Positions 9,228-17,459 of a stretch of DNA of 64,000 bases are shown here, in pieces. This DNA comes from Marinoscillum sp965229915 (lineage in GTDB: Bacteria > Bacteroidota > Bacteroidia > Cytophagales > Cyclobacteriaceae): assembly GCF_965229915.1 (NCBI RefSeq), contig NZ_CBDDJZ010000002.1, positions 1 to 64,000 on the forward strand. The letters are read 5' to 3'. Each line of letters opens with the position of its first letter. Position 1 is the stretch's first letter. The translations under genes and the position numbers were made by a program. The notes beneath the pieces were generated by a model. It was not told the origin of the DNA. It saw nothing but the letters and a program-made list of their open reading frames with translations, and searched no databases.

Positions 9228-11723
9228 TTGTTTGTTAAGACTGCCGCAAGATTAACGTTACTTTTTATTTCACTTACCCCGGTGCTACTATCTGCCCAGA
9301 CTGTAGTCACTGGTAAGGTCACTGAGTCGGCTACAGGAACACCCATTCCTTTTGCTAATGTCATTTTTACTGGTACCCAAGATGGAGCAATCACAGACTT
9401 TGAAGGGAACTTTACTGCTAAGACTAATGCTCCGGTAGACTCCATTGAGGTGCGCTACATTGGTTTTATCAAACGAATAAAGCCAGTCATGAGAGGTAGT
9501 AGTCAGACGATTAATTTCCAACTGGATGAAGACGTTCAAACTTTGGGTGAAGTGGTCGTTTATGCCGGGGAGAACCCTGCTTGGCCAATTATGAGAAAGG
9601 TAATTGAGCATAAGAAAGCCAACGACAAAAGATCCTTGAGTGCTTATGACTATGAAAGCTACACCAAGGTAGAGTTTGATGTTGATAACATTTCGGATTT
9701 TATTCAAAAATGGAAACTGGTCAAAAAGGTGCAAGGAGTTCTGGACAGCATACAGACGATTGCTGGTGAAGATGGAAAACCCGTGTTACCGATCTTTCTT
9801 TCTGAAGCGATCTCTAGATATTACTACCGTACCGACCCAACACTTAAGAAGGAAAATATTATTAAAACCAAGGTAAGTGGAGTTGGTATCACTGATGGTA
9901 CTTTAACCTCACAGGTCATAGGGTCCACCTTTCAGGAGTATAACTTTTACCAAAACTGGTTAAACATCATTACCAAAGAGTTCGTCTCTCCAATTGCCGA
10001 CGGATGGAAACTTTACTACGAGGTTTATTTAGAGGATAGTCTCTACATAGGAGATGACTATTGTTATCGAATTGATTTTTACCCAAAGCGCGAGCAGGAT
10101 CTAGCCTTTACAGGGACCATGTGGATCACTCAGAAGGAGCATGCCTTACGTAGAATCGATGCTACAGTGCCTAGAGAAGTAAATCTCAACTATATTGAAA
10201 AAATCAAAATACAACAAGATCTAACCCCAACTTCAGCAGGGCCGTGGCTCCCTGAGAAAACTCGTGTGGTAGTTGATGTTAGCCAGATTACGAAACAGAC
10301 AGCTGGTATGTTGGCCAAATTTTATGTGTCCACAAAAGATCATCATGTAAATAATCCCATGCCAAATGATTTCTACCTGAATCCTGTGACGATGGAGGAG
10401 AGCGTGAGGGATTTTGACGAAGAGTATTGGGATGAAATGAGACATGATTCGCTATCGAGTACCGAGCAAAACGTCTTCATGATGATCGATACCCTAAAAA
10501 AAATCCCAGCGGTAAAAACCTATATGGACATGGCTAAGTTTTTAGTCACCGGATATTACAAAATAGGAGCCATCGATTTAGGGCCTTATCCGACGTTCTT
10601 TGGTAAAAATAATATTGAAGGAGTGCGGATAGGTTTTGGTGCCAGAACAAACATTGACTTCAGCCGGAAATGGACGTTTGGCGGATATCTTGGCTATGGA
10701 TTTCAAGATGAGAAATACAAGTATAAGCTTTTTGTAGATCGGATAATTGACCGGCAACCCTGGACGAATATCAAGGCTGAGTATCAACAGGAACTAGAGC
10801 AGGTATGGCTCCTCAATGACCAAATAGAGCCCAATAGTTTGTTTTACTCATTGAGTAGATTCGGCACTCTTACTCAGCCTTTTCTGATCAATAAATACCG
10901 TCTGAGTGTGTTCAGGCAGTTGAGTAGAGGGCTTGGAGTTACCGGTGCCTACAAATACGAATCATTTGCCCCCCAGTTTGATTTTGACTATTATGTAGAT
11001 GGATCTACCACGGAGACTGCATCTGCATATGAAGTAAGCGAAGCGTCCATTACTTTGAGGTATGCCAAAGATGAGGTTTTTGTCATCAATGATAATGAGC
11101 GTCTTTCACTTGGCACAGTGCGATGGCCGGCATTTAATCTTGACTATACCTACGGCATGTCAGGAGTACTCGGTAGTGATTTTGAATATCACAAGCTAAA
11201 ATTGGGAGTGGAGAAACGGCAGAAAATGGGCATTCTGGGTGTAACTGACATCAGACTGACAGGAGGTTACATATTTGGCGAAGTTCCCTATCCATTACTC
11301 TACAACACCATTGGTAACCAGACGAATTTCTACGTTGATTTTGCTTATAATCTCATGAACTACTTTGAATTCAGCACGGACAAGTATTTGGATTTCAGGT
11401 ATCGCCACCAGTTTGAAGGATTTATTCTAAATACCATTCCACTAATGAAAAAACTGAAATGGCGATTGATAGGTAGTGCAAATGTTTTGTACGGTGGGTT
11501 GGATCAAAAGAACATTGATATGGTACAGTATCCACAAGATGAGAACGGAGATGATATTTTACCATTTTATCAGCTAGACAGCAGGCCTTATGTAGAACTG
11601 GGTTATGGAGTGGAAAATATTCTGAAAATATTTTCTATTGAAGCATTTCACCGCTTAACCTACCTCGATCATCAGGATGTTAGTAAATTTGGTCTGAAGT
11701 TCAGTATCAAAGTCATACTTTAG
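9228..11723 (+). CDS. DUF5686 / carboxypeptidase-like regulatory domain outer-membrane protein
   Basis: 831 aa with TTG as the only usable start (no in-frame ATG before the signal peptide). Signal peptide to about residue 23 (LSAQ), a CarboxypepD_reg-like Ig domain (about 24-105: VVTGKVTESATG, PFANVIF, DFEGNF), then the DUF5686 region including NPAWPIMRKVIEHKKAND and a C-terminal half rich in alternating aromatic beta strands typical of an outer-membrane barrel. The role of the family is not established. It follows the putative operator and overlaps the next gene by one base. Confidence 0.8.
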   Translation: MFVKTAARLTLLFISLTPVLLSAQTVVTGKVTESATGTPIPFANVIFTGTQDGAITDFEGNFTAKTNAPVDSIEVRYIGFIKRIKPVMRGSSQTINFQLDEDVQTLGEVVVYAGENPAWPIMRKVIEHKKANDKRSLSAYDYESYTKVEFDVDNISDFIQKWKLVKKVQGVLDSIQTIAGEDGKPVLPIFLSEAISRYYYRTDPTLKKENIIKTKVSGVGITDGTLTSQVIGSTFQEYNFYQNWLNIITKEFVSPIADGWKLYYEVYLEDSLYIGDDYCYRIDFYPKREQDLAFTGTMWITQKEHALRRIDATVPREVNLNYIEKIKIQQDLTPTSAGPWLPEKTRVVVDVSQITKQTAGMLAKFYVSTKDHHVNNPMPNDFYLNPVTMEESVRDFDEEYWDEMRHDSLSSTEQNVFMMIDTLKKIPAVKTYMDMAKFLVTGYYKIGAIDLGPYPTFFGKNNIEGVRIGFGARTNIDFSRKWTFGGYLGYGFQDEKYKYKLFVDRIIDRQPWTNIKAEYQQELEQVWLLNDQIEPNSLFYSLSRFGTLTQPFLINKYRLSVFRQLSRGLGVTGAYKYESFAPQFDFDYYVDGSTTETASAYEVSEASITLRYAKDEVFVINDNERLSLGTVRWPAFNLDYTYGMSGVLGSDFEYHKLKLGVEKRQKMGILGVTDIRLTGGYIFGEVPYPLLYNTIGNQTNFYVDFAYNLMNYFEFSTDKYLDFRYRHQFEGFILNTIPLMKKLKWRLIGSANVLYGGLDQKNIDMVQYPQDENGDDILPFYQLDSRPYVELGYGVENILKIFSIEAFHRLTYLDHQDVSKFGLKFSIKVIL

Positions 11724-12805
11724 TGATTTTTAGACCAGCAATAATTCTTTTACTTGTAGTACTATCTTTTGGCTGCTCTGACTCCAAAAAATACCCCATT
11801 GAATCTGCGCGTATTGATGTGAACTATTACTTACAGGCGCTCAGTGAAGTCAAAACTCAGATACAGGCCAATTCGAAAAACACCAACTTGCGAAAACGAA
11901 AGCTACTGGTGAGTCGTGAGCTCAAGTGGCCAGAAGATGTGAGTGAAGATATTGAGTTTTTGAAGAAAGAAGAGGGCCTTAGTTACGAGCTCATGCAGTA
12001 TGCTGCTGATTTCTATCGCACCTACAATTATCATGAAAAACTTCTCGGTATTTTGGAGGAGTGGGAGTCTTTACATCAAAGGTTGCCTGAAAGCAATCGT
12101 TGGAAAATTTCCTCGCTTTTTGGTCTGGGTAGATACGATGAAGCCAAATACCTATTGTGGGATTATGTACAAGAGAACAAGGATCATCTTGAGGCAATGA
12201 TCTATGCTGCTGATAACTACCTCAAACTACAAGATAGCGTGCGCGCTATCTATGCATACAGTAGAATCGCCGATTTAAGACCGGAGCACCCATCGTTGCT
12301 GAAAGTTTATGTGCCTGTCTTGGTGAAAATGGGATATCCAGAAAGAGCCAGTGCTGTGTTGAGTAAACAGAGCTTTGATAGTGGATCAACAGATAAAAAA
12401 ATACTCATAGGAGAAGTCTACTTTCAAATGGGTAAAATCAGTGAAGCGCAGGAGCTGTTGCGAGGTGACACTTCGTCGAGCGCACTGAACAAAAGAATAG
12501 ACTGGTATGAACAAACACTCCAGTGGGACAGTGCGATGGTTTATGCCAATGAACTGGTCTGGAAAGATAGCGCCAACAAGTCATTACTTAGAAAAGCCCG
12601 GCTACTTGAAAACCGAGGTTGGCTGAATAGTTCATACAGTTTGTACGGCTTAGTTTTGAACAGAGATTCTACAAATGCAATTGCCAGAGAAGGGGCTCAG
12701 AATGTTGGTCGAAAAATTGCATATTTGCGGAGTTTAAGAGAGGCAGAGGAAAAAATACCTGTGCTGGAAGTATCACCTAAGAAAGCAACGGAAGATAATG
12801 AGTGA
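11723..12805 (+). CDS. TPR-repeat putative lipoprotein
   Basis: 360 aa. Short hydrophobic N-terminus ending FGCSDSKK, a probable lipoprotein cysteine at residue 19 although the -3 residue is not the classic Leu. The rest is helical with degenerate tetratricopeptide repeats (for example HLEAMIYAADNYLKLQDSVRAIYAYSR split over two helices). GTG start overlaps the DUF5686 stop; the last 8 bp overlap thrS. Probable periplasmic scaffolding partner of the DUF5686 protein (inference). Confidence 0.7.
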   Translation: MIFRPAIILLLVVLSFGCSDSKKYPIESARIDVNYYLQALSEVKTQIQANSKNTNLRKRKLLVSRELKWPEDVSEDIEFLKKEEGLSYELMQYAADFYRTYNYHEKLLGILEEWESLHQRLPESNRWKISSLFGLGRYDEAKYLLWDYVQENKDHLEAMIYAADNYLKLQDSVRAIYAYSRIADLRPEHPSLLKVYVPVLVKMGYPERASAVLSKQSFDSGSTDKKILIGEVYFQMGKISEAQELLRGDTSSSALNKRIDWYEQTLQWDSAMVYANELVWKDSANKSLLRKARLLENRGWLNSSYSLYGLVLNRDSTNAIAREGAQNVGRKIAYLRSLREAEEKIPVLEVSPKKATEDNE

Positions 12806-14747
12806 AATAAAAATCACTTTACCTGATGGTAGTGTAAGAGCATATCCAAAGGGCTCATCGGCCTTGGATGTGGCAATGAGTATTAGTGAAGGTCTTGCCA
12901 GGAATGTACTGGCAGCCAAAGTGAATGGAGAAGTATGGGACGCAACACGTCCGATTAATCAGGATGCTAGCTTACACTTGCTGACGTGGAATGATAAGGA
13001 GGGGAAATCTACCATGTGGCACTCTTCCGCACACTTGATGGCTGAGGCATTAGAAGCGATTTATCCCGGAGTAAAACTAGGTATTGGTCCTCCGGTTGAT
13101 GGTGGATTTTACTACGATGTAGACTTTGGTGATCAGGAGTTTGATTCTGAGAATCTGAAAGTGATCGAAGACAAAATGCTTGAATTGGCTCGTCAGAAAA
13201 ATGAGTACGTTCGCAAAGAGATAAGTAAGGACGATGCAGTAGCCTTTTACAAAGAAAAAGGTGATGAGTATAAGTTAGAGCTTTTAGAAGATCTGGAAGA
13301 TGGTAAAATTACCTTTTACACTCAGGGTAACTTTACTGACCTTTGTCGTGGCCCACATATCCCGAATACCGGATTTATTAAGGCCGCCAAGATATTAAAT
13401 GTGGCCGGAGCTTACTGGAGAGGTGATGAGAAAAGAAAGCAGCTCACCAGACTATATGGAATCACATTCCCTAAGCAAAAGGAATTGAAGGAGCACCTTG
13501 AGCTTTTAGAAGAGGCCAAGAAAAGAGATCACCGAAAAATCGGTAAAGAGTTGGGCCTATTTACCTTCTCTGATAAGGTAGGTAAAGGATTGCCGCTTTG
13601 GTTGCCAAAAGGTGCCATTCTTAGAGAGCGATTAGAAAACTTCCTGAAGAAAGCTCAGGTAAAGGCTGGTTATGATCAGGTGGTAACCCCACACATCGGA
13701 GGAAAAGAACTTTACATCACGTCTGGACACTACGCCAAGTATGGAGAGGACTCCTTCCAACCGATCAATACACCTGCAGAGGGAGAAGAATTCTTACTGA
13801 AACCGATGAACTGTCCGCATCATTGTGAGATATTCAAGTCCAGTCCAAAATCTTACAAAGATTTGCCAGTAAGATATGCTGAGTTTGGAACAGTCTATCG
13901 CTATGAGCAAAGCGGAGAACTTCATGGCTTGACCAGGGTTCGTGGATTTACACAGGATGATGCTCATATATTCTGTAGACCAGATCAAGTAAAAGATGAG
14001 TTCGCTAAAGTAATAGACCTGGTGCTTTATGTATTTTCGGCTTTGGGCTTTGAGGATTTTACAGCTCAAATCTCGCTGAGAGATCCTGAAAACCCAGACA
14101 AGTACATAGGAAGTGATGAAAACTGGGAGATTGCAGAAAAAGCAATTACCGAGGTGGCAGAGTCAAAAGGACTCAATACGGTTGTGGAGCTAGGCGAAGC
14201 AGCGTTTTATGGTCCAAAACTAGACTTCATGGTGAAAGACGCCTTGGGTAGAAGCTGGCAGTTGGGGACTATACAAGTGGATTACACGCTACCAGAGCGT
14301 TTCGAACTGGAATACACCGGATCTGACAATCAAAAACACAGACCAGTGATGATCCACAGGGCACCATTCGGGTCTATGGAGCGTTTCGTGGCAATTCTGA
14401 TAGAAAGCACAGCAGGTGATTTCCCATTGTGGTTGGCTCCAGAGCAAATTGCTATACTGCCGATCTCTGAGAAGTATCACAAATATGCCAAATCGCTATA
14501 CACTCAGCTGCAGGAAAGAGACATCAGAGGAATTCTCGATGAACGAGATGAAAAAATTGGCAAGAAGATTAGAGATGCTGAGGTTAAGAAGATACCTTTC
14601 ATGTTGATAGTAGGAGAGCAGGAAGCATCAGATGGGACCGTTTCGGTGAGAGCACATGGAAAAGGTGACCAGGGAAGCATGAAAGTGGACGATTTCGTAG
14701 AATTCTTTAACAAGACAATCAATAAACTGTTAAATAAAACAGAGTAG
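12798..14747 (+). CDS. thrS: Threonyl-tRNA synthetase
   Basis: 649 aa, usual family length. TGS domain at the N-terminus, the SAD/editing region with HSSAHLMAEAL, then the class II core with MNCPHHCEIF, RVRGFTQDDAHIF (motif 2) and MIHRAPFGSMERF (motif 3), and a C-terminal anticodon-binding domain. It charges tRNA-Thr. ATG 12798 overlaps the TPR gene end by 8 bp. It heads the thrS-infC-rpmI-rplT order that is conserved across many bacteria. Confidence 0.98.
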   Translation: MSEIKITLPDGSVRAYPKGSSALDVAMSISEGLARNVLAAKVNGEVWDATRPINQDASLHLLTWNDKEGKSTMWHSSAHLMAEALEAIYPGVKLGIGPPVDGGFYYDVDFGDQEFDSENLKVIEDKMLELARQKNEYVRKEISKDDAVAFYKEKGDEYKLELLEDLEDGKITFYTQGNFTDLCRGPHIPNTGFIKAAKILNVAGAYWRGDEKRKQLTRLYGITFPKQKELKEHLELLEEAKKRDHRKIGKELGLFTFSDKVGKGLPLWLPKGAILRERLENFLKKAQVKAGYDQVVTPHIGGKELYITSGHYAKYGEDSFQPINTPAEGEEFLLKPMNCPHHCEIFKSSPKSYKDLPVRYAEFGTVYRYEQSGELHGLTRVRGFTQDDAHIFCRPDQVKDEFAKVIDLVLYVFSALGFEDFTAQISLRDPENPDKYIGSDENWEIAEKAITEVAESKGLNTVVELGEAAFYGPKLDFMVKDALGRSWQLGTIQVDYTLPERFELEYTGSDNQKHRPVMIHRAPFGSMERFVAILIESTAGDFPLWLAPEQIAILPISEKYHKYAKSLYTQLQERDIRGILDERDEKIGKKIRDAEVKKIPFMLIVGEQEASDGTVSVRAHGKGDQGSMKVDDFVEFFNKTINKLLNKTE

Positions 14748-14793
14748 ATTTTAATAAAGCGAAATAAATACGATATTTGCGTTTTATTTTGCT

Positions 14794-14823
14794 ATGGTAG
14801 AACCAAAAACAAACAACTATTAG
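14794..14823 (+). other. Nine-codon upstream ORF overlapping the infC start
   Basis: ATG 14794 opens MVEPKTNNY and ends at TAG 14821-14823. That stop overlaps the proposed ATT start of infC at 14819-14821 (TATTAG). Translation of this peptide could deliver ribosomes to the rare ATT codon by re-initiation. Its expression is an inference. Confidence 0.4.
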
Positions 14824-15373
14824 CAGACCATACAGAAAACCGAATAGGGGCCGTGTTGAGGAACCCTATAGAGTAAATGACAAAATCAGAGCTCGTCAAG
14901 TACGGGTAGTTGGTGACAATGTCAACGTGGATGTATACTCCATCGACAAGGCACTTGAAATTGCCAAATCACAGGGACTGGATCTTGTGGAGATTTCGCC
15001 GAAGGCGGACCCTCCAGTGTGTAAGGTGATTGACTACTCGAAGTTCAAATACGAGCAGAAGAAGAAACAGAAGGAAATCAAAGCGAAAGCTCAGAAGACG
15101 GTTGTCAAAGAGATTCGATTTGGTCCTAATACCGATGATCATGATTTTAACTTCAAGTTGAACCATGCCATCAAGTTTCTTAAGGAAGGAGCAAAGGTGA
15201 AAGCCTATGTTCACTTTGTAGGTCGTACGATAGTGTTTAAAGAAAGAGGAGAGATACTTCTTTTGAAATTCGCTCAGGCTCTCGAAGAATATGGCAAAGT
15301 AGAGTTACTGCCAAAACTAGAGGGCAAGCGTATGTCTATCATTGTGGCGCCGAAATCAGTGAGTAAGAAATAA
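14819..15373 (+). CDS. infC: Translation initiation factor IF-3, probable ATT start
   Basis: 184 aa if started at ATT 14819. The frame is open from 14801 with no ATG or good GTG before the conserved IF3 N-domain (EEPYRVNDKIRARQVRVVGD); GTG 14927 would remove that domain. The encoded protein begins xSRPYRKPNRGR and continues with the linker and the C-domain (VKEIRFGPNTDDHDF). IF3 binds the 30S subunit and discriminates against non-AUG starts; the AUU start of E. coli infC is autoregulated on this basis, and the same logic may apply here. Followed by rpmI after 11 bp. Confidence 0.85.
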   Translation: MSRPYRKPNRGRVEEPYRVNDKIRARQVRVVGDNVNVDVYSIDKALEIAKSQGLDLVEISPKADPPVCKVIDYSKFKYEQKKKQKEIKAKAQKTVVKEIRFGPNTDDHDFNFKLNHAIKFLKEGAKVKAYVHFVGRTIVFKERGEILLLKFAQALEEYGKVELLPKLEGKRMSIIVAPKSVSKK

Positions 15374-15384
15374 ATAATTAGGAA

Positions 15385-15579
15385 ATGCCTAAAGTAAAAA
15401 CAAATTCAAGTGCAAAAAAGAGATTTAAACTGACTGGATCAGGTAAAATCAAAAGAAAGCACGCTTTTAAAAGTCACATCTTGACCAAAAAAGAAACCAA
15501 GCAGAAGCGTAATTTGACGCACGCTACTTTGGTTCACAAGAGTGATGAGAAGAATGTTAAAGCAATGCTTAACATCTAA
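15385..15579 (+). CDS. rpmI: Ribosomal protein bL35
   Basis: 64 aa, highly basic; MPKVKTNSSAKKRFKLTGSG is the standard bL35 N-terminus. A large-subunit protein, in the conserved infC-rpmI-rplT order. Confidence 0.97.
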   Translation: MPKVKTNSSAKKRFKLTGSGKIKRKHAFKSHILTKKETKQKRNLTHATLVHKSDEKNVKAMLNI

Positions 15580-15672
15580 TCACCAATTGGTTTAATTGTT
15601 TAACCCGATGATTTGGCTTCCAAGTTGCTGTTTACAGAACGGTGCGCCAATTGTCAAAAAAATTAAAATTAA

Positions 15673-16017
15673 ATGAGATCAGTAAATCATGTAGCTTCAA
15701 GAGCACGTCGTAAGAAGACGATGAAGCAGGCCAAAGGATACTGGGGCCGAAGAAAGAATGTATGGACGGTAGCTAAGAATGCTATCGAAAAAGGTATGCA
15801 GTATGCATACCGTGATAGAAAGGCAAAGAAAAGAGAGTTTAGAGCTCTTTGGATTCAAAGAATCAATGCTGCTGTGCGTGAGCACGAAATGTCTTACTCC
15901 CAGTTTATGGGTGGTTTGAAAGCTGCTAACATCGAAATCAACCGTAAGGTTTTGGCCGATTTGGCAATGAATCATCCTAAGGCTTTCAAAGCAGTAATTG
16001 ACAAAGTGAAGAAATAA
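15673..16017 (+). CDS. rplT: Ribosomal protein bL20
   Basis: 114 aa. MRSVNHVASRARRKKTMKQA and YWGRRKNVW are standard bL20 signatures. bL20 is needed early in 50S assembly and in several bacteria represses its own operon. A 93-bp gap separates it from rpmI; I see no clear leader structure in it. A strong terminator follows. Confidence 0.97.
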   Translation: MRSVNHVASRARRKKTMKQAKGYWGRRKNVWTVAKNAIEKGMQYAYRDRKAKKREFRALWIQRINAAVREHEMSYSQFMGGLKAANIEINRKVLADLAMNHPKAFKAVIDKVKK

Positions 16018-16044
16018 ATTATTAACCAACTCACTGGTTTCGAA

Positions 16045-16085
16045 AACCCTGACGATCTGCTTGCTGCAGATGTCAGGGTTTTTTT
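16045..16085 (+). terminator. Intrinsic terminator of the thrS-rplT operon
   Basis: Stem AACCCTGAC + ATCTGC (16045-16060) pairs with GCAGAT + GTCAGGGTT (16066-16080) around loop TTGCT, with one bulged G, followed by a T run to 16085. It lies 27 bp after rplT. Confidence 0.9.
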
Positions 16086-16097
16086 ATTACCCATCCT

Positions 16098-16751
16098 TTA
16101 ATGATTCCCATTCCATTCGTGATAGAATTCTTCCAGGAACTGTTCCATAAATTGATGCCGCTGTGCTGCCAGTCTTTTACCTGTAGAAGTATTCATACGG
16201 TCCTTAAGAAGTAATAATTTCTCATAGAAGTGATTGATCGTAGGGGCAGTGCTTTTCTTGTATTCCTCCTTGGTCATGTGAAGGTTAGGAGGGATGGAGG
16301 GATTGTATAGCTCTCGATTCTTAAACCCACCATAATTAAACGCTCGAGCGATCCCGACAGCTCCAATGGCGTCCAATCGGTCTGCGTCCTGGACCACATC
16401 GAGCTCAAGTGATTTGAATCCCTGAGGTTGATGACCACCTTTAAAAGAGATATGACGAATGATTTGCTCTATGTGTGTATTGACAGGCTCATCAACCTTC
16501 TGCGATTCTAGGAATGCTCTAGCCTTTTTAGGGCCAATCGATTCGTCACCGTTATGGAATTTGGAATCAGCAATGTCGTGGAGCAAGGCGCCTAGTTCTA
16601 CTGTTAGTAGGTCAACATCCTCCGTTTCAGCGATTTTCTTTGACAGCTTCCAGACACGCTCTATGTGCCACCAATCATGTCCACCTTCAGCATTTTCTAG
16701 TTGCTCTTTTACAAATGCGATAGTGGTTTCAATTAACTCCTGATCATTCAT
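16098..16751 (-). CDS. HD-domain metal-dependent phosphohydrolase
   Basis: 217 aa from ATG 16751 (MNDQELIETT); a longer reading to 16844 would add a non-conserved stretch that runs through a terminator. HD motifs: GHDWWHIERVW (His25, His29), LLHDIAD (His58-Asp59) and QDADRLDAIG. Similar to the YedJ-type HD phosphohydrolases; substrate not known. Faces rplT convergently. Confidence 0.88.
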   Translation of the reverse strand: MNDQELIETTIAFVKEQLENAEGGHDWWHIERVWKLSKKIAETEDVDLLTVELGALLHDIADSKFHNGDESIGPKKARAFLESQKVDEPVNTHIEQIIRHISFKGGHQPQGFKSLELDVVQDADRLDAIGAVGIARAFNYGGFKNRELYNPSIPPNLHMTKEEYKKSTAPTINHFYEKLLLLKDRMNTSTGKRLAAQRHQFMEQFLEEFYHEWNGNH

Positions 16752-16780
16752 GAAGCGAAATACCAGATTGAAGAAGAAAT

Positions 16781-16831
16781 AAACAAAAAAAGCTCTGGAA
16801 TTTTTCAGAGCTTTTAGCGGTATGGACGGGA
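16781..16831 (-). repeat. Duplicated tRNA-Asp 3' end plus terminator
   Basis: This 51-bp segment matches 17162-17212 at 50 of 51 positions (one C/T change at the stem top). It contains the last 16 bases of the tRNA-Asp gene (GCGGTATGGACGGGA on the + strand) and the tRNA terminator hairpin (AAGCTCTG...CAGAGCTT with a T run on the minus strand). The two copies flank a GIY-YIG remnant, like attachment-site duplications made when an element integrates at a tRNA 3' end. It could still terminate transcription coming from the tRNA side. Confidence 0.85.
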
Positions 16832-16888
16832 TGCTGACGATCATAGCAGCTGTGCTGTCTATGTCAGCATCATGACTGAAACGTCATG
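16830..16888. other. Two adjacent hairpins downstream of the GIY-YIG remnant
   Basis: GATGCTGAC (16830-16838) pairs with GTCAGCATC (16863-16871) with partial internal pairing, and CATGAC pairs with GTCATG (16871-16888). No T run follows, so these are not standard terminators. They lie between the remnant's stop codon and the tRNA-end duplicate and may be an end structure of the inserted element (inference). Confidence 0.5.
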
Positions 16889-17160
16889 GCTCAAACTTCT
16901 TTAAAAATTCTATTCCTTTGTTGGACAAGTCACTTTTGTATTTCAACATGAACTGAATAAGCCTTGGTCTGGTGAGGTTTTTTAGTTTTCTCTCTAATTT
17001 GATTGATTCCGACTTAGTTGGCTTTACAGTAGACCAACACAGCATCCAGGGGATTCCATTTTTAGTGAACTTTTCAAAACCATGATTGAGATAAACTATT
17101 CTTTGCTCAATGTCTGAAGTACATCCTTGTTGAGCGTATGTAAACCTGGAATGATGCCAT
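16884..17160 (-). pseudogene. Decayed GIY-YIG nuclease gene
   Basis: Reading the minus strand from about 17157 to the TGA at 16886-16884 gives a frame containing GCTSDIEQRIVYLNHG, FTKNGIPWMLCW and KSESIKLERKLKNLTRPR, the C-terminal two thirds of the small GIY-YIG domain (TSDLxxR, IPWxLV and KxEAxxRExxLK patterns). The N-terminal GIY and YIG strands are absent from this frame; ATG 17160 in another frame starts MASFQVYIRST, which may be the shifted N-terminus. The gene is therefore broken by indels. It sits between tRNA-Asp and a copy of the tRNA-Asp 3' end. Confidence 0.75.
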
Positions 17161-17163
17161 CAA

Positions 17164-17196
17164 ACAAAAAAAGCTCTGGAATTTTCCAGAGCTTTT
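17164..17196 (-). terminator. Terminator of tRNA-Asp
   Basis: On the minus strand AAAAGCTCTGGAA pairs with TTCCAGAGCTTTT around a short AT loop, followed by a run of T, directly after the tRNA 3' end. Confidence 0.85.
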
Positions 17197-17198
17197 AG

Positions 17199-17272
17199 CG
17201 GTATGGACGGGACTCGAACCCGCGACCTCCTGCGTGACAGGCAGGCATTCTAACCAACTGAACTACCACACC
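17199..17272 (-). tRNA. tRNA-Asp (anticodon GTC)
   Basis: 74 nt on the minus strand, excluding CCA, which is not encoded. Acceptor stem GGTGTGG with CCATACC (one G-U pair), D arm GTTCAGTTGGTTAGAAT, anticodon stem-loop CTGCCTGTCACGCAG with GTC, variable loop AGGTC and T arm CGGGTTCGAGTCCCG. The rest matches tRNA-Asp well. Confidence 0.96.
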
Positions 17273-17431
17273 ATTTGTATTTTAAGGACTTTAAGGCCTG
17301 TTTTGTACGCCTGTTTCCCTCAAATGCGATGCAAAACTATACCCTTACTTTTTTAAATCCAACACATCAATTCAATTAATTTTAGAAGATTTTTCAATTG
17401 CCATAAAACATACCAGAAGAGTAAATCTTAA

Positions 17432-17439
17432 TACATTTG
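17432..17439 (+). promoter_or_regulatory. Candidate Bacteroidota -7 element for accA
   Basis: TACATTTG fits the TAnnTTTG -7 consensus of Bacteroidota sigma-A and lies 20 bp before the accA ATG. No convincing -33 TTTG is seen at the usual spacing. Confidence 0.45.
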
Positions 17440-17459
17440 TAGCAGCAAAAAAAAAGCGG

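Noticed and set aside
14927..15373. infC starting at GTG 14927
   Set aside because: This start would delete the conserved IF3 N-terminal domain, which is encoded in frame upstream.
15580..15672. L20-type autoregulatory leader between rpmI and rplT
   Set aside because: Some short complementary stretches exist, but I could not find a convincing pseudoknot or tRNA/rRNA mimic.
16816..16831. Second tRNA gene at the duplicated end
   Set aside because: Only the last 16 bases and terminator are copied; no anticodon or D arm is present.
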